From: Promethearchaeota archaeon
Lineage (GTDB): Archaea; Asgardarchaeota; Lokiarchaeia; Helarchaeales; RDOG01
Reading direction: 5' to 3'
DNA: 64,000 bases
Assembly (NCBI GenBank): GCA_011365055.1
Contig: RDOG01000019.1
Location: 16,540-80,539 of the forward strand
The position numbers and the translations under genes were made by a program. This document shows, piece after piece, positions 35,819 through 46,700 of this stretch. Positions within the stretch are counted from its first letter, which is position 1. Each line of letters opens with the position of its first letter. The notes under the pieces are model-generated. The model was not told where the DNA came from and did no database searches. It saw nothing but the letters and a program-made list of their open reading frames with translations.

Positions 35819-38800
35819 TTAAGAAGTAATAAGTGATAATCTCGCTATAAATTCATTTATTGTAGATATTAAAGAGTTCGCCTGTTCGAGGGAAATGCAT
35901 CCTAAATTCTTCAATAGATATATAATATAAATTGCCTTGTTTAAATCTTTCATAGCATCTTGTAAGAGCTCATTTATGGCATTGTTATTCGTAGAAGTCA
36001 TTAAAACCATGGCAGAGTCGAGATTGTTGCAGGCTTGCCACAAATTCAAGTTAATGACCATTGCTTTTATTAAAGAAATTTCATCGTGAATTTGGTTGGC
36101 AAGATTTAAAATCTCCGTTTCAATCGTTGCAATAGTATTGGCCAGGTCAGTTCCAACAATTTCACCTATGATCAGTGTTAATTCATTTTTAATCTCGCGT
36201 GTTGAATTTAGAAAGCTTATCATGAAACTGTCGTCGACACATCCTATCCAGTTACCTAACTCAACCATTGCATTAGATATGGAAAGATGAACTTTAGCCA
36301 GTTTGTCTAAGATGATAGACTTGCAAGTTTTAGAGTCAATATAGGTTTGTATTGACCAATTCACATCTTGCATTGCTTTGTGGATCTGTTGAAGGAGGAT
36401 ATTCTTTAGACCATAAGTCAAATCTTGAGGCAATGTTACTTCTAGCGCGTTTAATTCGTTCAAGATATGGTTCATTGCCATGACAGGAGTTGCGGTAAAT
36501 GCATTAACGATAATGGTTGATAAACTATCATTTTTCCGATCATTATCGTCATCGATCAGATTAAGAATTAAGAGATGACTTCCAACTTGTAAGGTCAAAT
36601 TTCCAATCTCGACACGATAAATTGATCCTGTTTGGGTGATCAAACTTGGAAGGATGGGTTGGTCATCAATTAATGTCGTAATATTTGCTATCGCACTCTG
36701 GTCCGTCGCATTGAATTGCACGATCAAATCTTAAAGATTAGTCAAGATGTTAAGGGATGAAACTTCGGGAGGCTGAGTATCATCATCAATGATATGGATG
36801 ACTTGCTTGGTTAAAGCACTCTCTTGATTAATTCCCCCACGATCTAAGTCTGCATTGGTAGCATTTACCCTTATTGTATGGTTTCCCAGAGAATTAGGCA
36901 CGGAATAAGACCCATTTTCAGTTCCTATCAAGATATCATCGATAAAGACTTGCATGGTGGAAATTCCGCTTTCAGGATCTCCGGTAGTTACCTGCCATGT
37001 TCCTGAATCACCATCCGTTTTGGACCCCACATACGTAATATTGATGTCGGGGGGTGTGGCATCATCATCAGTGATGTAAACTGCTCCAACCGAGAAATTG
37101 CTTGATTGATCTATAGTTCCCCGATCGAGATCATTGTCAGTTGCTTCAACCTGAATGAGATGAGGACCAGGATCTCTTGGACTGGGAAGCACATATGTTC
37201 CCGCGGTGATTCCAACAAGATACTGGTCAAATATAACATTGATTGATGCAATTCCGGATGGATCCATCGCAGACACTGAAAAAGTTAAAGAACTTGTCGC
37301 ATCCGTAATCCATTGAGTTAGCGGGGTAATGTTGATGGTTGGATCCATTTCATCATCATCGAGGTAATGGATCGTGGCACTTTTTGCGCGCGTATTTCCC
37401 GCAGCATCAGATGCAGTCACTTAAATGGTATAATTCCCCAATACAAGCGGTTTTACAAATTCAAATATATACCTTTGTCCATTAGAAATGGATGAAATCG
37501 TTGGAGATGAATCACTTCCCACTACATTACCTTGAAAATATAATTGGGCCACCAAATTGGTAGCTCCTTCTGTCGTATTAATATCAACAAAATAATTAAA
37601 AATCTGGTTATCAAGAATGGTTGCATCTGCAAGTTCAAAATTCGGGGCTACTGAATCTGTAACGTGTAATACGGAACTTACAGAAGTTGTTATTTTTCCA
37701 TTGTATATTACATTCACACGATAAGGAAGTGGTTGGGTAGGAGCCGTGCTTGGTAGGTGCAAATCCATGGTTATCGAGATTGCTTGGTCCGGGTCCAGCG
37801 TGATAGGAGAAGGAAGACTGTAATAAGTGCTAGGAAGCCCTGGGATTTCGAAGGAATAAGTGGCTTGAGTGACACCTGTATTTTTAACATCGAAAGTAAT
37901 TGATCTTGCAGATCCTGAATTAAGAGAAGTCCCAATAGGAGTGCCGGTTGCTGTAGCTTCTCCTACAGGTAAACCATAACTTTGCCAATTACGAACCACA
38001 GGATTCGACCAATAGGCGTTATCAAGTATGCAATAAACTGTAAGAGAACCAAATACATCTGAAATTGGGACCCCAAAGACATATTCTTCATTTGGTCCTC
38101 GTGCTTCGCACCAAATATAACCAGGAGTTGGCCAGACATATGCATAATAGGCTATCATGGATCCTTCAGCATGTATTGAACTATGATAAAGCGCGCTAAT
38201 ACTTATTATTGCAGAAATTGTCAAAATTTCAAAAGTAATTATAGCACCTAATATAGGAGTTAGCACCGCCACTTCTGGAAAAAAAGAAAGTATGTAGGTT
38301 AAAATACCAAGAGCACTAGATAAAGCTGAACTTAAACTTGATTCAAAACTTGAAAATTTAATTAATACAGCAGCAGATGCTAGCAAGAAAGGAATACTGT
38401 ATACTTGAGTTCTATATTCAAACAATGGGAGAAATTCTGCAGTTCCATTTAAAATTGTTTCAAATCTTATAATAAACGCATTAATGCTAGTCAAGGCATC
38501 ATTAAAATAACCACATATTAAATTAATTTAATATGCAAGAAAATCCGCAATAACTATTGAATCTATTCTAGAGTTCCAAGCGATAACATTTTGATTTTCA
38601 TTTTGTGTATAATTGTATATTTTAGATCCAAAACATACTGCAATATAAATTGATTTTGCTTGAGATTTATTAAAAACCTTTGCCAAAGTTTGCTATGGAA
38701 TTACCGTGTTATTTATTATCAGACCCTGTTCGCACCCATGAGAAAATATTAGAATGATATCTGAAGTATTATTCATAAGGAAACTTAAAGAGGTTTGTAA

Positions 38801-39115
38801 ATTTATAGTGATATTATGATTAATATAGTTTAAAAATGTTGAAATGCTTATATTAACTTTATCATCGAATGATCCTTGAAATAAAGTAATTTTAGGTGTT
38901 TCAAAATTATATATATTAGAGATAATATTGCTTAATGTCGAATTTTGTTCTATATCAAAAATATTATCAGTTTGTGGCAAATTATTCTTATTTAAAAATT
39001 CAAAGGTTTTCGTAGTTGTATAAATTCCAAAAGATATTTGTCCTATAAATAAAATAATTAATAATGTTGTATATACTTGAACAGTATTATATTTCAATTT
39101 ACCTCTTCCTTTCAA
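35819..39115 (-). pseudogene. Secreted caspase/gingipain-like (clan CD) protein gene with four in-frame stop codons
   Basis: One reading frame of 1,099 codons runs from ATG 39115 to TAA 35819 with no frameshift but four internal stops: TAG at 38693-38695 and TAA at 38528-38530, 37421-37423 and 36731-36733. Sense continues across each (for example GNYTI-stop-VTASDAAGN). The N-terminus is a signal peptide or anchor (YTTLLIILFIGQISFGIY). IILIFSHGCEQG (His126) and IYIAVCFGSK (Cys161) resemble the His-Gly and Cys motifs of clan CD peptidases. Then come a hydrophobic segment, beta-rich Ig-like units with repeated ATDNDLDRG-type loops, and a helical C-terminal part. It is GC-richer than its neighbours. 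Recent decay is most likely; readthrough or sequence error is not excluded. Confidence 0.7.
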
Positions 39116-39217
39116 ATTAATAAAAAGTAAAAATTTATATAATAAAATAAATTTTAGTAATATATTATTATGAGGAATGTTCTGAATTATTAATCTTATA
39201 AGAAAGGAGCATATAAA

Positions 39218-39445
39218 ATGGGAGATAATTCAATTAACAAAAAATCTAACCGTCCAGGACGTATTGAAATTATAATAATTTCGATACTTTTTGCTTTTAT
39301 TTGGATTATATTTGTGATATCTTTCATTTTTGAACTCAATGGATTTAATGCGCAAATTCTTACGGCTATTTCAACATTAATAGTTATATCAATTATTACT
39401 TGGCTTTTTTTTCGATATCAGGTATTTCCGCGAAATGAAGATTAA
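39218..39445 (+). CDS. Small two-helix membrane protein, 75 aa
   Basis: After a short charged N-terminus (MGDNSINKKSNRPGRIE) come two hydrophobic helices (about 18-40 and 45-65) with a short polar turn (ELNGFN) and a charged end (RNED). AAGGAG lies 12 bases before the ATG, a good ribosome binding site, which supports translation. No family was recognised. It is divergent from the interrupted peptidase-like gene. Confidence 0.55.
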   Translation: MGDNSINKKSNRPGRIEIIIISILFAFIWIIFVISFIFELNGFNAQILTAISTLIVISIITWLFFRYQVFPRNED

Positions 39446-39814
39446 TTATACGGTAGACAGGTCAGAAATTCTGTAATTCCAACTTAAATTAAGAACGTTT
39501 CGATTTAAATTCCTTTCGTTAAGATCGTTTCCCTCTCCCGTTTCAATGCTGAAAGTACCGAAAGCTCAGGATTAGATCGGAAATGCCCATCTTAACCGCA
39601 ATGGCAGCATTGACCATCATCAGGATGCTTTATACTTATTTTTTCTTATTAAAACTTCTATCTAAATTAAAAATGAGATATACATGTTCACCGTGATATC
39701 TTGGAATATTAAATCTAAAGACCGAAATACGCAAAATAACGATAAATTTTTGTCCAGAACTTTATTTACTTTTTTTTATTTTAAAATAGAATAATTAAGT
39801 TAATTTTTTAGCTA
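39446..39814. other. 369-base intergenic region with a GC-richer segment
   Basis: Bases about 39520-39640 are richer in GC than other spacers. AATGCTG (39545-39551) and CAGCATT (39605-39611) pair perfectly around a loop of 53 bases. On the minus strand the same stretch has a 25-codon frame (VNAAIAVKMGISDLILSFRYFQH) that might be a remnant of a transposase or another gene. I cannot decide between RNA and gene debris. Confidence 0.3.
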
Positions 39815-40333
39815 TTATTCCAAAATTTCATCTATATTTTCGTAATTTATTTCATTTAATAATTTATAAACGGGTAATACTTTAAAGAAATTCGTGAAAT
39901 ACGTATTTAATCCAATATAAAGACTATTTTCATGTAATTCCTCTGGGAATTTTTTAATATCTTCCCAAACTTTCTGGAATTCTTTTTCTTTTTTAAGATA
40001 CAATTCTGTTGAACCCATGAATGTGCGAGCAACAAATTCAGGCATTTTAGGTAAGATATAACGATAAGGAACTCGTCCTTTTGGTTTATATTCATCAATG
40101 ATTTTACGTTCAACTAGTTCTTTAAGAACTTGGGAAATTGCACCTGCAGAAAATCCTGTTAAGGTCTGCAGTTGTTTTTGTGTTAATTCATGCCGAAAAT
40201 AAAAGTTGGATAAGACTGTAGCTTTAATGGGATCCCTTCCATAATTTATGTTTGTATTAATGAAAAATTCAATAATTTTATTTTCCATTTTATTTATTTC
40301 TTCCTCAATTTCAATTATTTCTTTACGTAGCAA
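39815..40333 (-). CDS. MarR/GbsR-family transcriptional regulator, copy 2
   Basis: A winged-helix regulator of the GbsR type. The recognition region FRHELTQKQLQTLTGFSAGAISQVLKELVERKII and wing GRVPYRYIL match those of the gene just upstream. Alignment with that paralogue favours a TTG start at 40333, which overlaps the upstream gene by 11 bases (172 residues); ATG at 40288 is an alternative. The C-terminal half is helical and should form the dimer interface. The pair likely regulates itself and the divergent ABC transporter. Confidence 0.8.
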   Translation of the reverse strand: MLRKEIIEIEEEINKMENKIIEFFINTNINYGRDPIKATVLSNFYFRHELTQKQLQTLTGFSAGAISQVLKELVERKIIDEYKPKGRVPYRYILPKMPEFVARTFMGSTELYLKKEKEFQKVWEDIKKFPEELHENSLYIGLNTYFTNFFKVLPVYKLLNEINYENIDEILE

Positions 40334-40895
40334 CTTTAAACATCTCCGTCGCAATTTTTTTCGCCATATTTTCGAGAATCGTGATAATAGGAGAAAAATC
40401 TTCATAAAAAAATTGTAATCTTTGAATTCTTTCTGGAATAGAATGTTTAATCATTTCCAATCTTCCTTCATTTCCAGCTTTCTCTTCAATTTGTTCAACA
40501 CGATAATTAATGTGTTTTAATGACTTCTCGATACTTTTCATCAAAGACTTCATTTTTCTTATACGAGTGTCTATTAATCCCGAAGAAGAACTAATCATTA
40601 TTGGACCAATTTCTACTACCTTATATAATTTTTGGTGCTTACCAGGAATATTATGCTTACTTAAAATGCCTAGAACTAATAATTGATTGAGAGTTTGAGA
40701 AATGGTTCCTGCAGAATAACCTGTTAAATCTTGAAGTTGTCTTTGAGTTAATTCCTTTCTTGTATATAAATATCCAAATATAGTGGAAAATGTTGGACTT
40801 GTATTTTTTGCCCTACCACTTTCTACGAAAAAGTCAACTACTAATTTCTCATAAGCGTCCATTTTTTTATGATATTCTTCCAATGGTTCCTTCAT
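40323..40895 (-). CDS. MarR/GbsR-family transcriptional regulator, copy 1
   Basis: A 190-residue GbsR-like regulator with helix-turn-helix YTRKELTQRQLQDLTGYSAGTISQTLNQLLVLGIL and wing GKHQKLYKVVE, followed by long dimerisation helices. It overlaps the start of the second copy by about 11 bases, so the two are translationally coupled paralogues, perhaps a heterodimer. The divergent neighbour is an ABC exporter, the classical target for such a regulator. Inverted repeats lie in the shared promoter region. Confidence 0.85.
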   Translation of the reverse strand: MKEPLEEYHKKMDAYEKLVVDFFVESGRAKNTSPTFSTIFGYLYTRKELTQRQLQDLTGYSAGTISQTLNQLLVLGILSKHNIPGKHQKLYKVVEIGPIMISSSSGLIDTRIRKMKSLMKSIEKSLKHINYRVEQIEEKAGNEGRLEMIKHSIPERIQRLQFFYEDFSPIITILENMAKKIATEMFKVAT

Positions 40896-40938
40896 TCGTT
40901 TTCAAAAATAAATATAAAAAACCTCGTTTAAATTTTTT

Positions 40939-40997
40939 ATTTTCAAAAAATATGAAAATAAAAAAAATTTTATGTTAACCAAAAAAAGAATGGTTAA
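40939..40997. promoter_or_regulatory. Two inverted repeats in the regulator/ABC divergent promoter
   Basis: ATTTTCA (40939-40945) and TGAAAAT (40953-40959) form a perfect repeat with a seven-base spacer; TTAACC (40975-40980) and GGTTAA (40992-40997) form a second one with an eleven-base spacer. They lie between the GbsR-like genes and the ABC genes and are candidates for operators bound by the GbsR-like proteins. AT-rich composition lowers their individual weight. Confidence 0.4.
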
Positions 40998-41080
40998 ACA
41001 CTAATCAAAAATAATGCCTAATTTTTAATTAATGATTTCACGGAATTTGAAAGTAGTGAAAAAAAAATTAAGTGATTAAA

Positions 41081-42010
41081 ATGAATGAATCGATAATAAT
41101 TGAAACAAAAAATTTAACTAAATATTATAATAAAATTCGTGGTATAGAAAACCTGGACTTAAAAATACTTAAAGGCGAAATTTTTGGGTTACTTGGACCA
41201 AATGGAGCAGGGAAAACCACAACAATAAGAGTTTTATTGGACTTAATTAGGAAAACCTCAGGTGAAGCATTTATTTTTGGATTAGATTGCCATGAAAATT
41301 CTGCAGAAATATTACAAAGAGTAGCTTATCTTCCAGGTGAATTAGGATTGTATAAAGAAAAAACAGCAAGGAAAAATCTGGATATTTTATTAGGAATGTA
41401 TAAAAAACCAATTCCAAGAAGAAGAATAGAAGAACTAGCCGAACGTTTAAGACTTAATTTAAATAGGAAAGTAGAAGAACTTAGCAAGGGTAATAAACAA
41501 AAGGTGGGGATTATACTTGCACTTGCTCCTGAAGTCGATTTATTAATTGCGGACGAACCAACTTCTGGTCTAGATCCATTGATAATGAGTGAGTTTTATA
41601 AAATTCTTTATGAACAACAAAAAGAAAATGAGACTACTGCCTTATTAAGCTCTCATAGACTTGAGGAAGTTGAACGTGTTGCTCATAGAGTAGGTGTAAT
41701 TCGTGAAGGAAACATTATTGAATTAGCCACAGTTGAAAAGTTAAAAAAATTAGCTTTGAAAGAAGTAATAATTGAATTTACTAATCAAAAAGATTTATTT
41801 GAATTTAAAAAGAAAAATCCAGAATATAGCGAAGAAAGTAGAAAAAATGGTTTAAAAGAGACTCAGATAGTTTTTCATGTAGCAAGAAATAAATTAAAGA
41901 ATTTGCTCATTTCACTTTCTCAAGAAGATTTAAGGGATCTTGACATCGTTAGTCCGGCACTCGAAGAATTATTTCTAAAATATTATGAACAAAAGGAGGA
42001 TGTAAAATGA
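41081..42010 (+). CDS. ABC transporter ATP-binding protein
   Basis: ATPase of an ABC-2-type exporter. Walker A LLGPNGAGKTTT, the Q-loop region AYLPGELGLY, signature EELSKGNKQKVGI (LSKGN instead of LSGGQ), Walker B LLIADEPTSGLDP and the H-loop LLSSHRLEE are all present. The C-terminal 90 residues are the variable extension of this class. GTG at 41072 is also in frame, but the ATG at 41081 looks more natural. The stop overlaps the permease start (ATGA). Confidence 0.93.
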   Translation: MNESIIIETKNLTKYYNKIRGIENLDLKILKGEIFGLLGPNGAGKTTTIRVLLDLIRKTSGEAFIFGLDCHENSAEILQRVAYLPGELGLYKEKTARKNLDILLGMYKKPIPRRRIEELAERLRLNLNRKVEELSKGNKQKVGIILALAPEVDLLIADEPTSGLDPLIMSEFYKILYEQQKENETTALLSSHRLEEVERVAHRVGVIREGNIIELATVEKLKKLALKEVIIEFTNQKDLFEFKKKNPEYSEESRKNGLKETQIVFHVARNKLKNLLISLSQEDLRDLDIVSPALEELFLKYYEQKEDVK

Positions 42011-42828
42011 ATCAAGTTATATCTTTGTTAAAAGAAAATCTTTGGGACAAAAAATGGATCATCCTCATAATGGGTGGTTTAATAGGTCTATTAGGATTTG
42101 GGATCATTCTATTATTAGGAACCATGGATATGACATCAATTCAAAGTGTCTTAGAAACATTTCCATCAGGGTTCTTAGATTTTTTTGGAGATTCTTTAGC
42201 AGCAATTTCAACTCCATACGGATTTTTTTCATTAGAATTTTTGAACTTCATTTGGTTATATGCAGGAATATTTATGGTTTACATTGCTAGTAGCTTACTT
42301 TCACAAGAAGTTGAAGAAAAAACCATAGATTTAGCTCTAACAAAACCTATAAAGAGATATCAGTTCCTAGGTAGCAAAATATATTTCTTAGCTGTATTCA
42401 TCGGGGCAATTCTGGGAGTTACATTTCTATTAGTGACACTAGGAGTATTAACATCACCAACATTTCTAGAATACGGGATGTACTTGGATCGGTTGTGGGC
42501 GACCTATTTAATCACAACGTTATTTTTAATGGCTTTGTCTATGATTACTTTTTTATTTTCTACCATCTTTTTGAAATCAAAGAAAAGCCTTGCTTTTGGA
42601 ATCGCTGTATTTTTCACAATGTACTTTATTACGTCTTTTGCACCCTACATGCAGGATGCGGAATTAATTAAATTTATTTCGATATTTACTTATTTCAATC
42701 CAACACAATACCTAGTTCATGCCAATGGATTCGTGTTTTTTAGAGACTTGATAATAATGAGTTCCGTAAATACTGCTCTTATAATTGGAAGTCTTTTAAT
42801 TTTTAATAAAAAAGACATTCCAAACTAA
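42007..42828 (+). CDS. ABC-2-type transporter permease
   Basis: A 273-residue integral membrane protein with about six helices, translationally coupled to the ATPase gene by an ATGA overlap. The segment SSLLSQEVEEKTIDLALTKPIKRYQFLGSK is characteristic of ABC-2 permeases (E..ekT..ll.....R..fl..K). The exporter could remove a drug, lipid or peptide; substrate unknown. Control by the adjacent GbsR-like pair is likely from the divergent arrangement. Confidence 0.88.
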   Translation: MNQVISLLKENLWDKKWIILIMGGLIGLLGFGIILLLGTMDMTSIQSVLETFPSGFLDFFGDSLAAISTPYGFFSLEFLNFIWLYAGIFMVYIASSLLSQEVEEKTIDLALTKPIKRYQFLGSKIYFLAVFIGAILGVTFLLVTLGVLTSPTFLEYGMYLDRLWATYLITTLFLMALSMITFLFSTIFLKSKKSLAFGIAVFFTMYFITSFAPYMQDAELIKFISIFTYFNPTQYLVHANGFVFFRDLIIMSSVNTALIIGSLLIFNKKDIPN

Positions 42829-42899
42829 TTTTTTTTAATATAAAGTTTAAATAAAAGAAAAATTCAACGTTTAAATATCATTTTAGACTAGTGAATTCA

Positions 42900-43763
42900 A
42901 TGAAAGTTAAAAAATATACAATCCCTATTACATTTTTTATTATTTATTTAGTATTTATTTTAATCTTTTTAATTTTAGCGGATCCATACATACCTGATAT
43001 AGGTGGAATGACAACTTTGATTCCAATAAATAATATGTTTATTCAATCCGCGATTATTCTACTTATCATTCTCCCTATTTCGTCAATTTTGGGAATTTTT
43101 GGGGGTTATGTTTTCGCACCAATTATTCTTATATTTCATAAAAAAATTTTAGGAAAAAAATATGATTATAACATACAAGACAAGCCCATCTCAGATAAAT
43201 TTTCGATTTTAACTCGAGGCTTTGTTCCAGTATTAATGGCAATGAATTTTGCTTTTATGTTATCTATCCCTCAATTACAACAAGTAATCCTTTCGCCATT
43301 TTGGGCTAGTGGTTCTGGTTCGCTAGTAGATGCGATTAAAGATTTGATATCTTTGATAGTATTATTAATTTTCACTTTTGGAATTTCTATATTTATTTTC
43401 TCTGGAACTTGGTTTCTTCTAGATTCAGGAATTGTCTATTCTACAAAAAGAGCAGTACAAAATAAAGAAGAACCATATGAAATATTATCATTAGGGGGCT
43501 GGATAAATCGACTATTGAAGGGTTATGCAGGATTATCGGTTTTAATTACATATTTCACAATGACAATAGAATATCTTAGAATTATATGGGATATGGGAGC
43601 AATTGGACTCATTAATTTAATAATATATCTACCTTTTCCATTTTTATTACTATTCCCTGTAATTCCAGGATTAATCCTATCAGATATTATTATAGAACGA
43701 AGGATAAAATATGTTCGTCGAATAGCTGAAAAATTAGGCATAACCCAAAAGTTTGAGGATTAA
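42900..43763 (+). CDS. Polytopic membrane protein of unknown function
   Basis: About 287 residues with six or so membrane helices (roughly 8-30, 46-72, 104-125, 148-175, 207-228, 240-265) and a polar cytosolic tail (IIERRIKYVRRIAEKLGITQ). ATG at 42900 is preferred over GTG at 42891. No transporter or enzyme motif was recognised. It follows the ABC genes on the same strand after 71 bases, so it may belong to the exporter unit. The last four bases overlap the end of the giant surface-protein gene. Confidence 0.6.
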   Translation: MKVKKYTIPITFFIIYLVFILIFLILADPYIPDIGGMTTLIPINNMFIQSAIILLIILPISSILGIFGGYVFAPIILIFHKKILGKKYDYNIQDKPISDKFSILTRGFVPVLMAMNFAFMLSIPQLQQVILSPFWASGSGSLVDAIKDLISLIVLLIFTFGISIFIFSGTWFLLDSGIVYSTKRAVQNKEEPYEILSLGGWINRLLKGYAGLSVLITYFTMTIEYLRIIWDMGAIGLINLIIYLPFPFLLLFPVIPGLILSDIIIERRIKYVRRIAEKLGITQKFED

Positions 43764-46700
43764 GGTAATTTTACTTCAGATTTTCGGCTTCGATAGACAT
43801 TTAATCCAAAAATGACATTTGTTCCTTTTATCGTTCCATTTCCTCGGGAAGAGGCAACAATAATAGTTTTACCAGTTGAAGAAGGACCAAATTCTTTTGT
43901 CGTATCAATCGTGAAAGTCACAATGTTACCATCAATCCCAATTTCAACATTCTGCATTTCACGAAACCTTCTTGGTCTAATATTTTTATTTAATTCGTCA
44001 GGATACTTATAAACTACCATTCCCAAGGTTAAATTCGTACCCTTTAAGCGCCTACCGCCCTTGGAATTAGCGACGATAATTGTTTTTCCTGATGAAGATT
44101 TACCAAAATTTTTAGTAATATCAACCTTTAAATTAATTTTTACATCCTCTATTTCCCATTCAATATTGTCCATTATTCCGATTGTACCTTGTTCTTCAAT
44201 AGCTTCCTTTTCGTCTATTATTTTTGATTTAGATTGTTTCTTATCTTTAAATGGTTTTTTTTCCTTAATTAATTTAATTCGTTCTCTCTCCCTATAAATG
44301 ATTTCAGCAGCAACTCCAAATGTTAGCATCAATATAGATATAACAATGAAAAAAGACCAAAAAGTATCCCAATAAGGACTATTCAAAACTCCTGTTACTG
44401 TAAAAAGCGATAGATGAGTTACTTTAATCATTATATATCCCGCATAATTTTCTCCATAAACCTCTTGATCAGTTGTATTTACTTGAATCTCAAGTACCCA
44501 ATCGAGTTCCAAACTGAGTTTCATCCAAGAACCTGTGTTTTCATCGAAATAATATATAAACAAAGCATTTTCGTTAATATCCCATGGATCTTCGGCGATT
44601 CCGTTTCCATCCCTATCAAGATCCGAAAATCTATAAAATATTAGAAACGTTGCTTCTGGTACGGAATGTTTAAATGTTCCATTCGCAGTTAAATTAATTT
44701 CAAAATATTTAAATATAGATTTTTCGATGAAATTTAAACCATTTGTAATAGTTATTGAATGTGGAGTGGAACTTTGATTATATTTACTCACTTGTATTAT
44801 TGGCAAAGCCCAATCATCAAGTAAAATTGTACCAATCATATCAGTTGTTTTTAAAATATCTATTTCATCAATAGGGATCCCGTAAAAATAATTAGTTTCA
44901 TTTTGCATGATAGGAGATGTACGATATTGGATCAAGCAAGAGTCATTAGCTATTGTAACATTTTTACCTTTTAGAATGCTAAATACTTTTCCAACGTCTA
45001 AATAAAGTGCTCTAGGCAACATGACAATTGTCTGTTTGGGTGCATATACACCATAACGAACAGCAATATGTCGAGTGTTGTTTTCCGTCATTAATGAAAG
45101 CTGATTTCCTGTATCCTCAAGTAAATTATAAATTAAACCTCCAACAGATGAAGAATTTTCAGGATCTGGTACACCTAATAAAACAATATAGGGAGCTTGA
45201 GTATGATTTGCTATTAATTCATTATATGAGACCACTGTAACGTTTCCAATCTCAGCAAGTTTTTGAATAAAATCACTACTTTCGTTATTAGGATCTTGAT
45301 CATAGGCAAGAATGATGTTTTCTGTAAAATTAGCTTGGAAATCAGTATCAGCACTATCATTCACACCATCATAATCCGTGTCCATGACATATGGATTACT
45401 TCCCCATTCTAATTCGATGAAATCTAGGAGTCCATCTCCATCTGTATCATTAACTAATGGATCCAACCAAAGATCTACTTCTAAACCATCAATTGCACCA
45501 TCATCATCCGTATCATTCTTAATGGGATTCGTGTTATAAATTAATTCATCTCCATCTATTAATCCATCATCATCAGAATCGATATCATTTGGATCACAAT
45601 CATAAAAATACTCAAGTCCATCAAGCATAAAATCGTCATCAGTATCAGGATCGAAGAGACTTGAATTACCAAAATATTCCTGATCATCAAGTGCACCATC
45701 ACTATCAGTATCATTAGAAGCAGGATTTGAACCTAAGTTAAATTCAAGCAAATCTGACAATCCATCATCATCAGTATCATTCATATTATATGGATTTGAT
45801 CCAATTAATATTTCATTGGAATCAGATAAGCCATCCTCATCAGTATCATCATTAGTTATATTAGTTCCAATCTGATTTTCGTATAAATCAGATAAACCAT
45901 CCCCATCAGTATCTGGATTCCAAGGATGTGTATTTAATAGAAATTCTTCATAATCAGATAATCCATCAAAATCGGTATCTATCATAAAAGGAGAGCTATT
46001 TACGCTAAGTGGAATGATAGAACCGCTATTTTTATAGATAATATTCCAACCCACGACTTCTTTTAAATTTCCCATTTCATCATCATCCCAATCATAAAGA
46101 GTTCCATTAATTTGAGGTGGTATCAACGTTATATTTTCGAAGAATACTGTTATATTAGGAAATGGATTTAGAAAACTTGCTTGTTCTAGGACGTAATAAC
46201 TCGTATTTGTAATATTTTGTGCAATTGCTAGTCTCATTGGATAATGAATTAAATTCCAAGGAGGCGTATTACTTTTATCAGTTAATATAAAATTTCTATC
46301 TTCCATTCCATTATGATCAAATTTTCTTACGCATCCTTCACCAAGCGAAAGATCAAAAAGATCTAATACATAAACCCAACCGTCAGGTCCAACTGCTATA
46401 TCAATCATATTTTGATATCCATTTGGAAGGGTTGCGAGATACTCCCCATCTGAACTATTTAATTTCACGATACGGTTTCCGTCAAGTGCATAAATGATTT
46501 CATTGGTATCATCAACCGTTATTGCACTAAGATTATCAAATTGATTAGGATCTGTACCATAACTCCCAAAAGTTGCCAAATGAGTTCCATTAGAAAAATA
46601 TTTATCTATTTGCGCAAATGATAAGGGAATGAATCTAGCTACATAGAAATAACCATTAGAATCGACATCTAATCCTACAACTGGTTCACTACCAACAGCT

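Noticed and set aside
39500..39560. GTTTCAATGCTGAAAG as a CRISPR repeat
   Set aside because: Only one copy with no regularly spaced repeats and no cas genes.
43770..44110. Walker A-like GxxxxGKT loops as a true P-loop ATPase
   Set aside because: No Walker B, no Rossmann-like strand order, and the units are only about 60 residues long.
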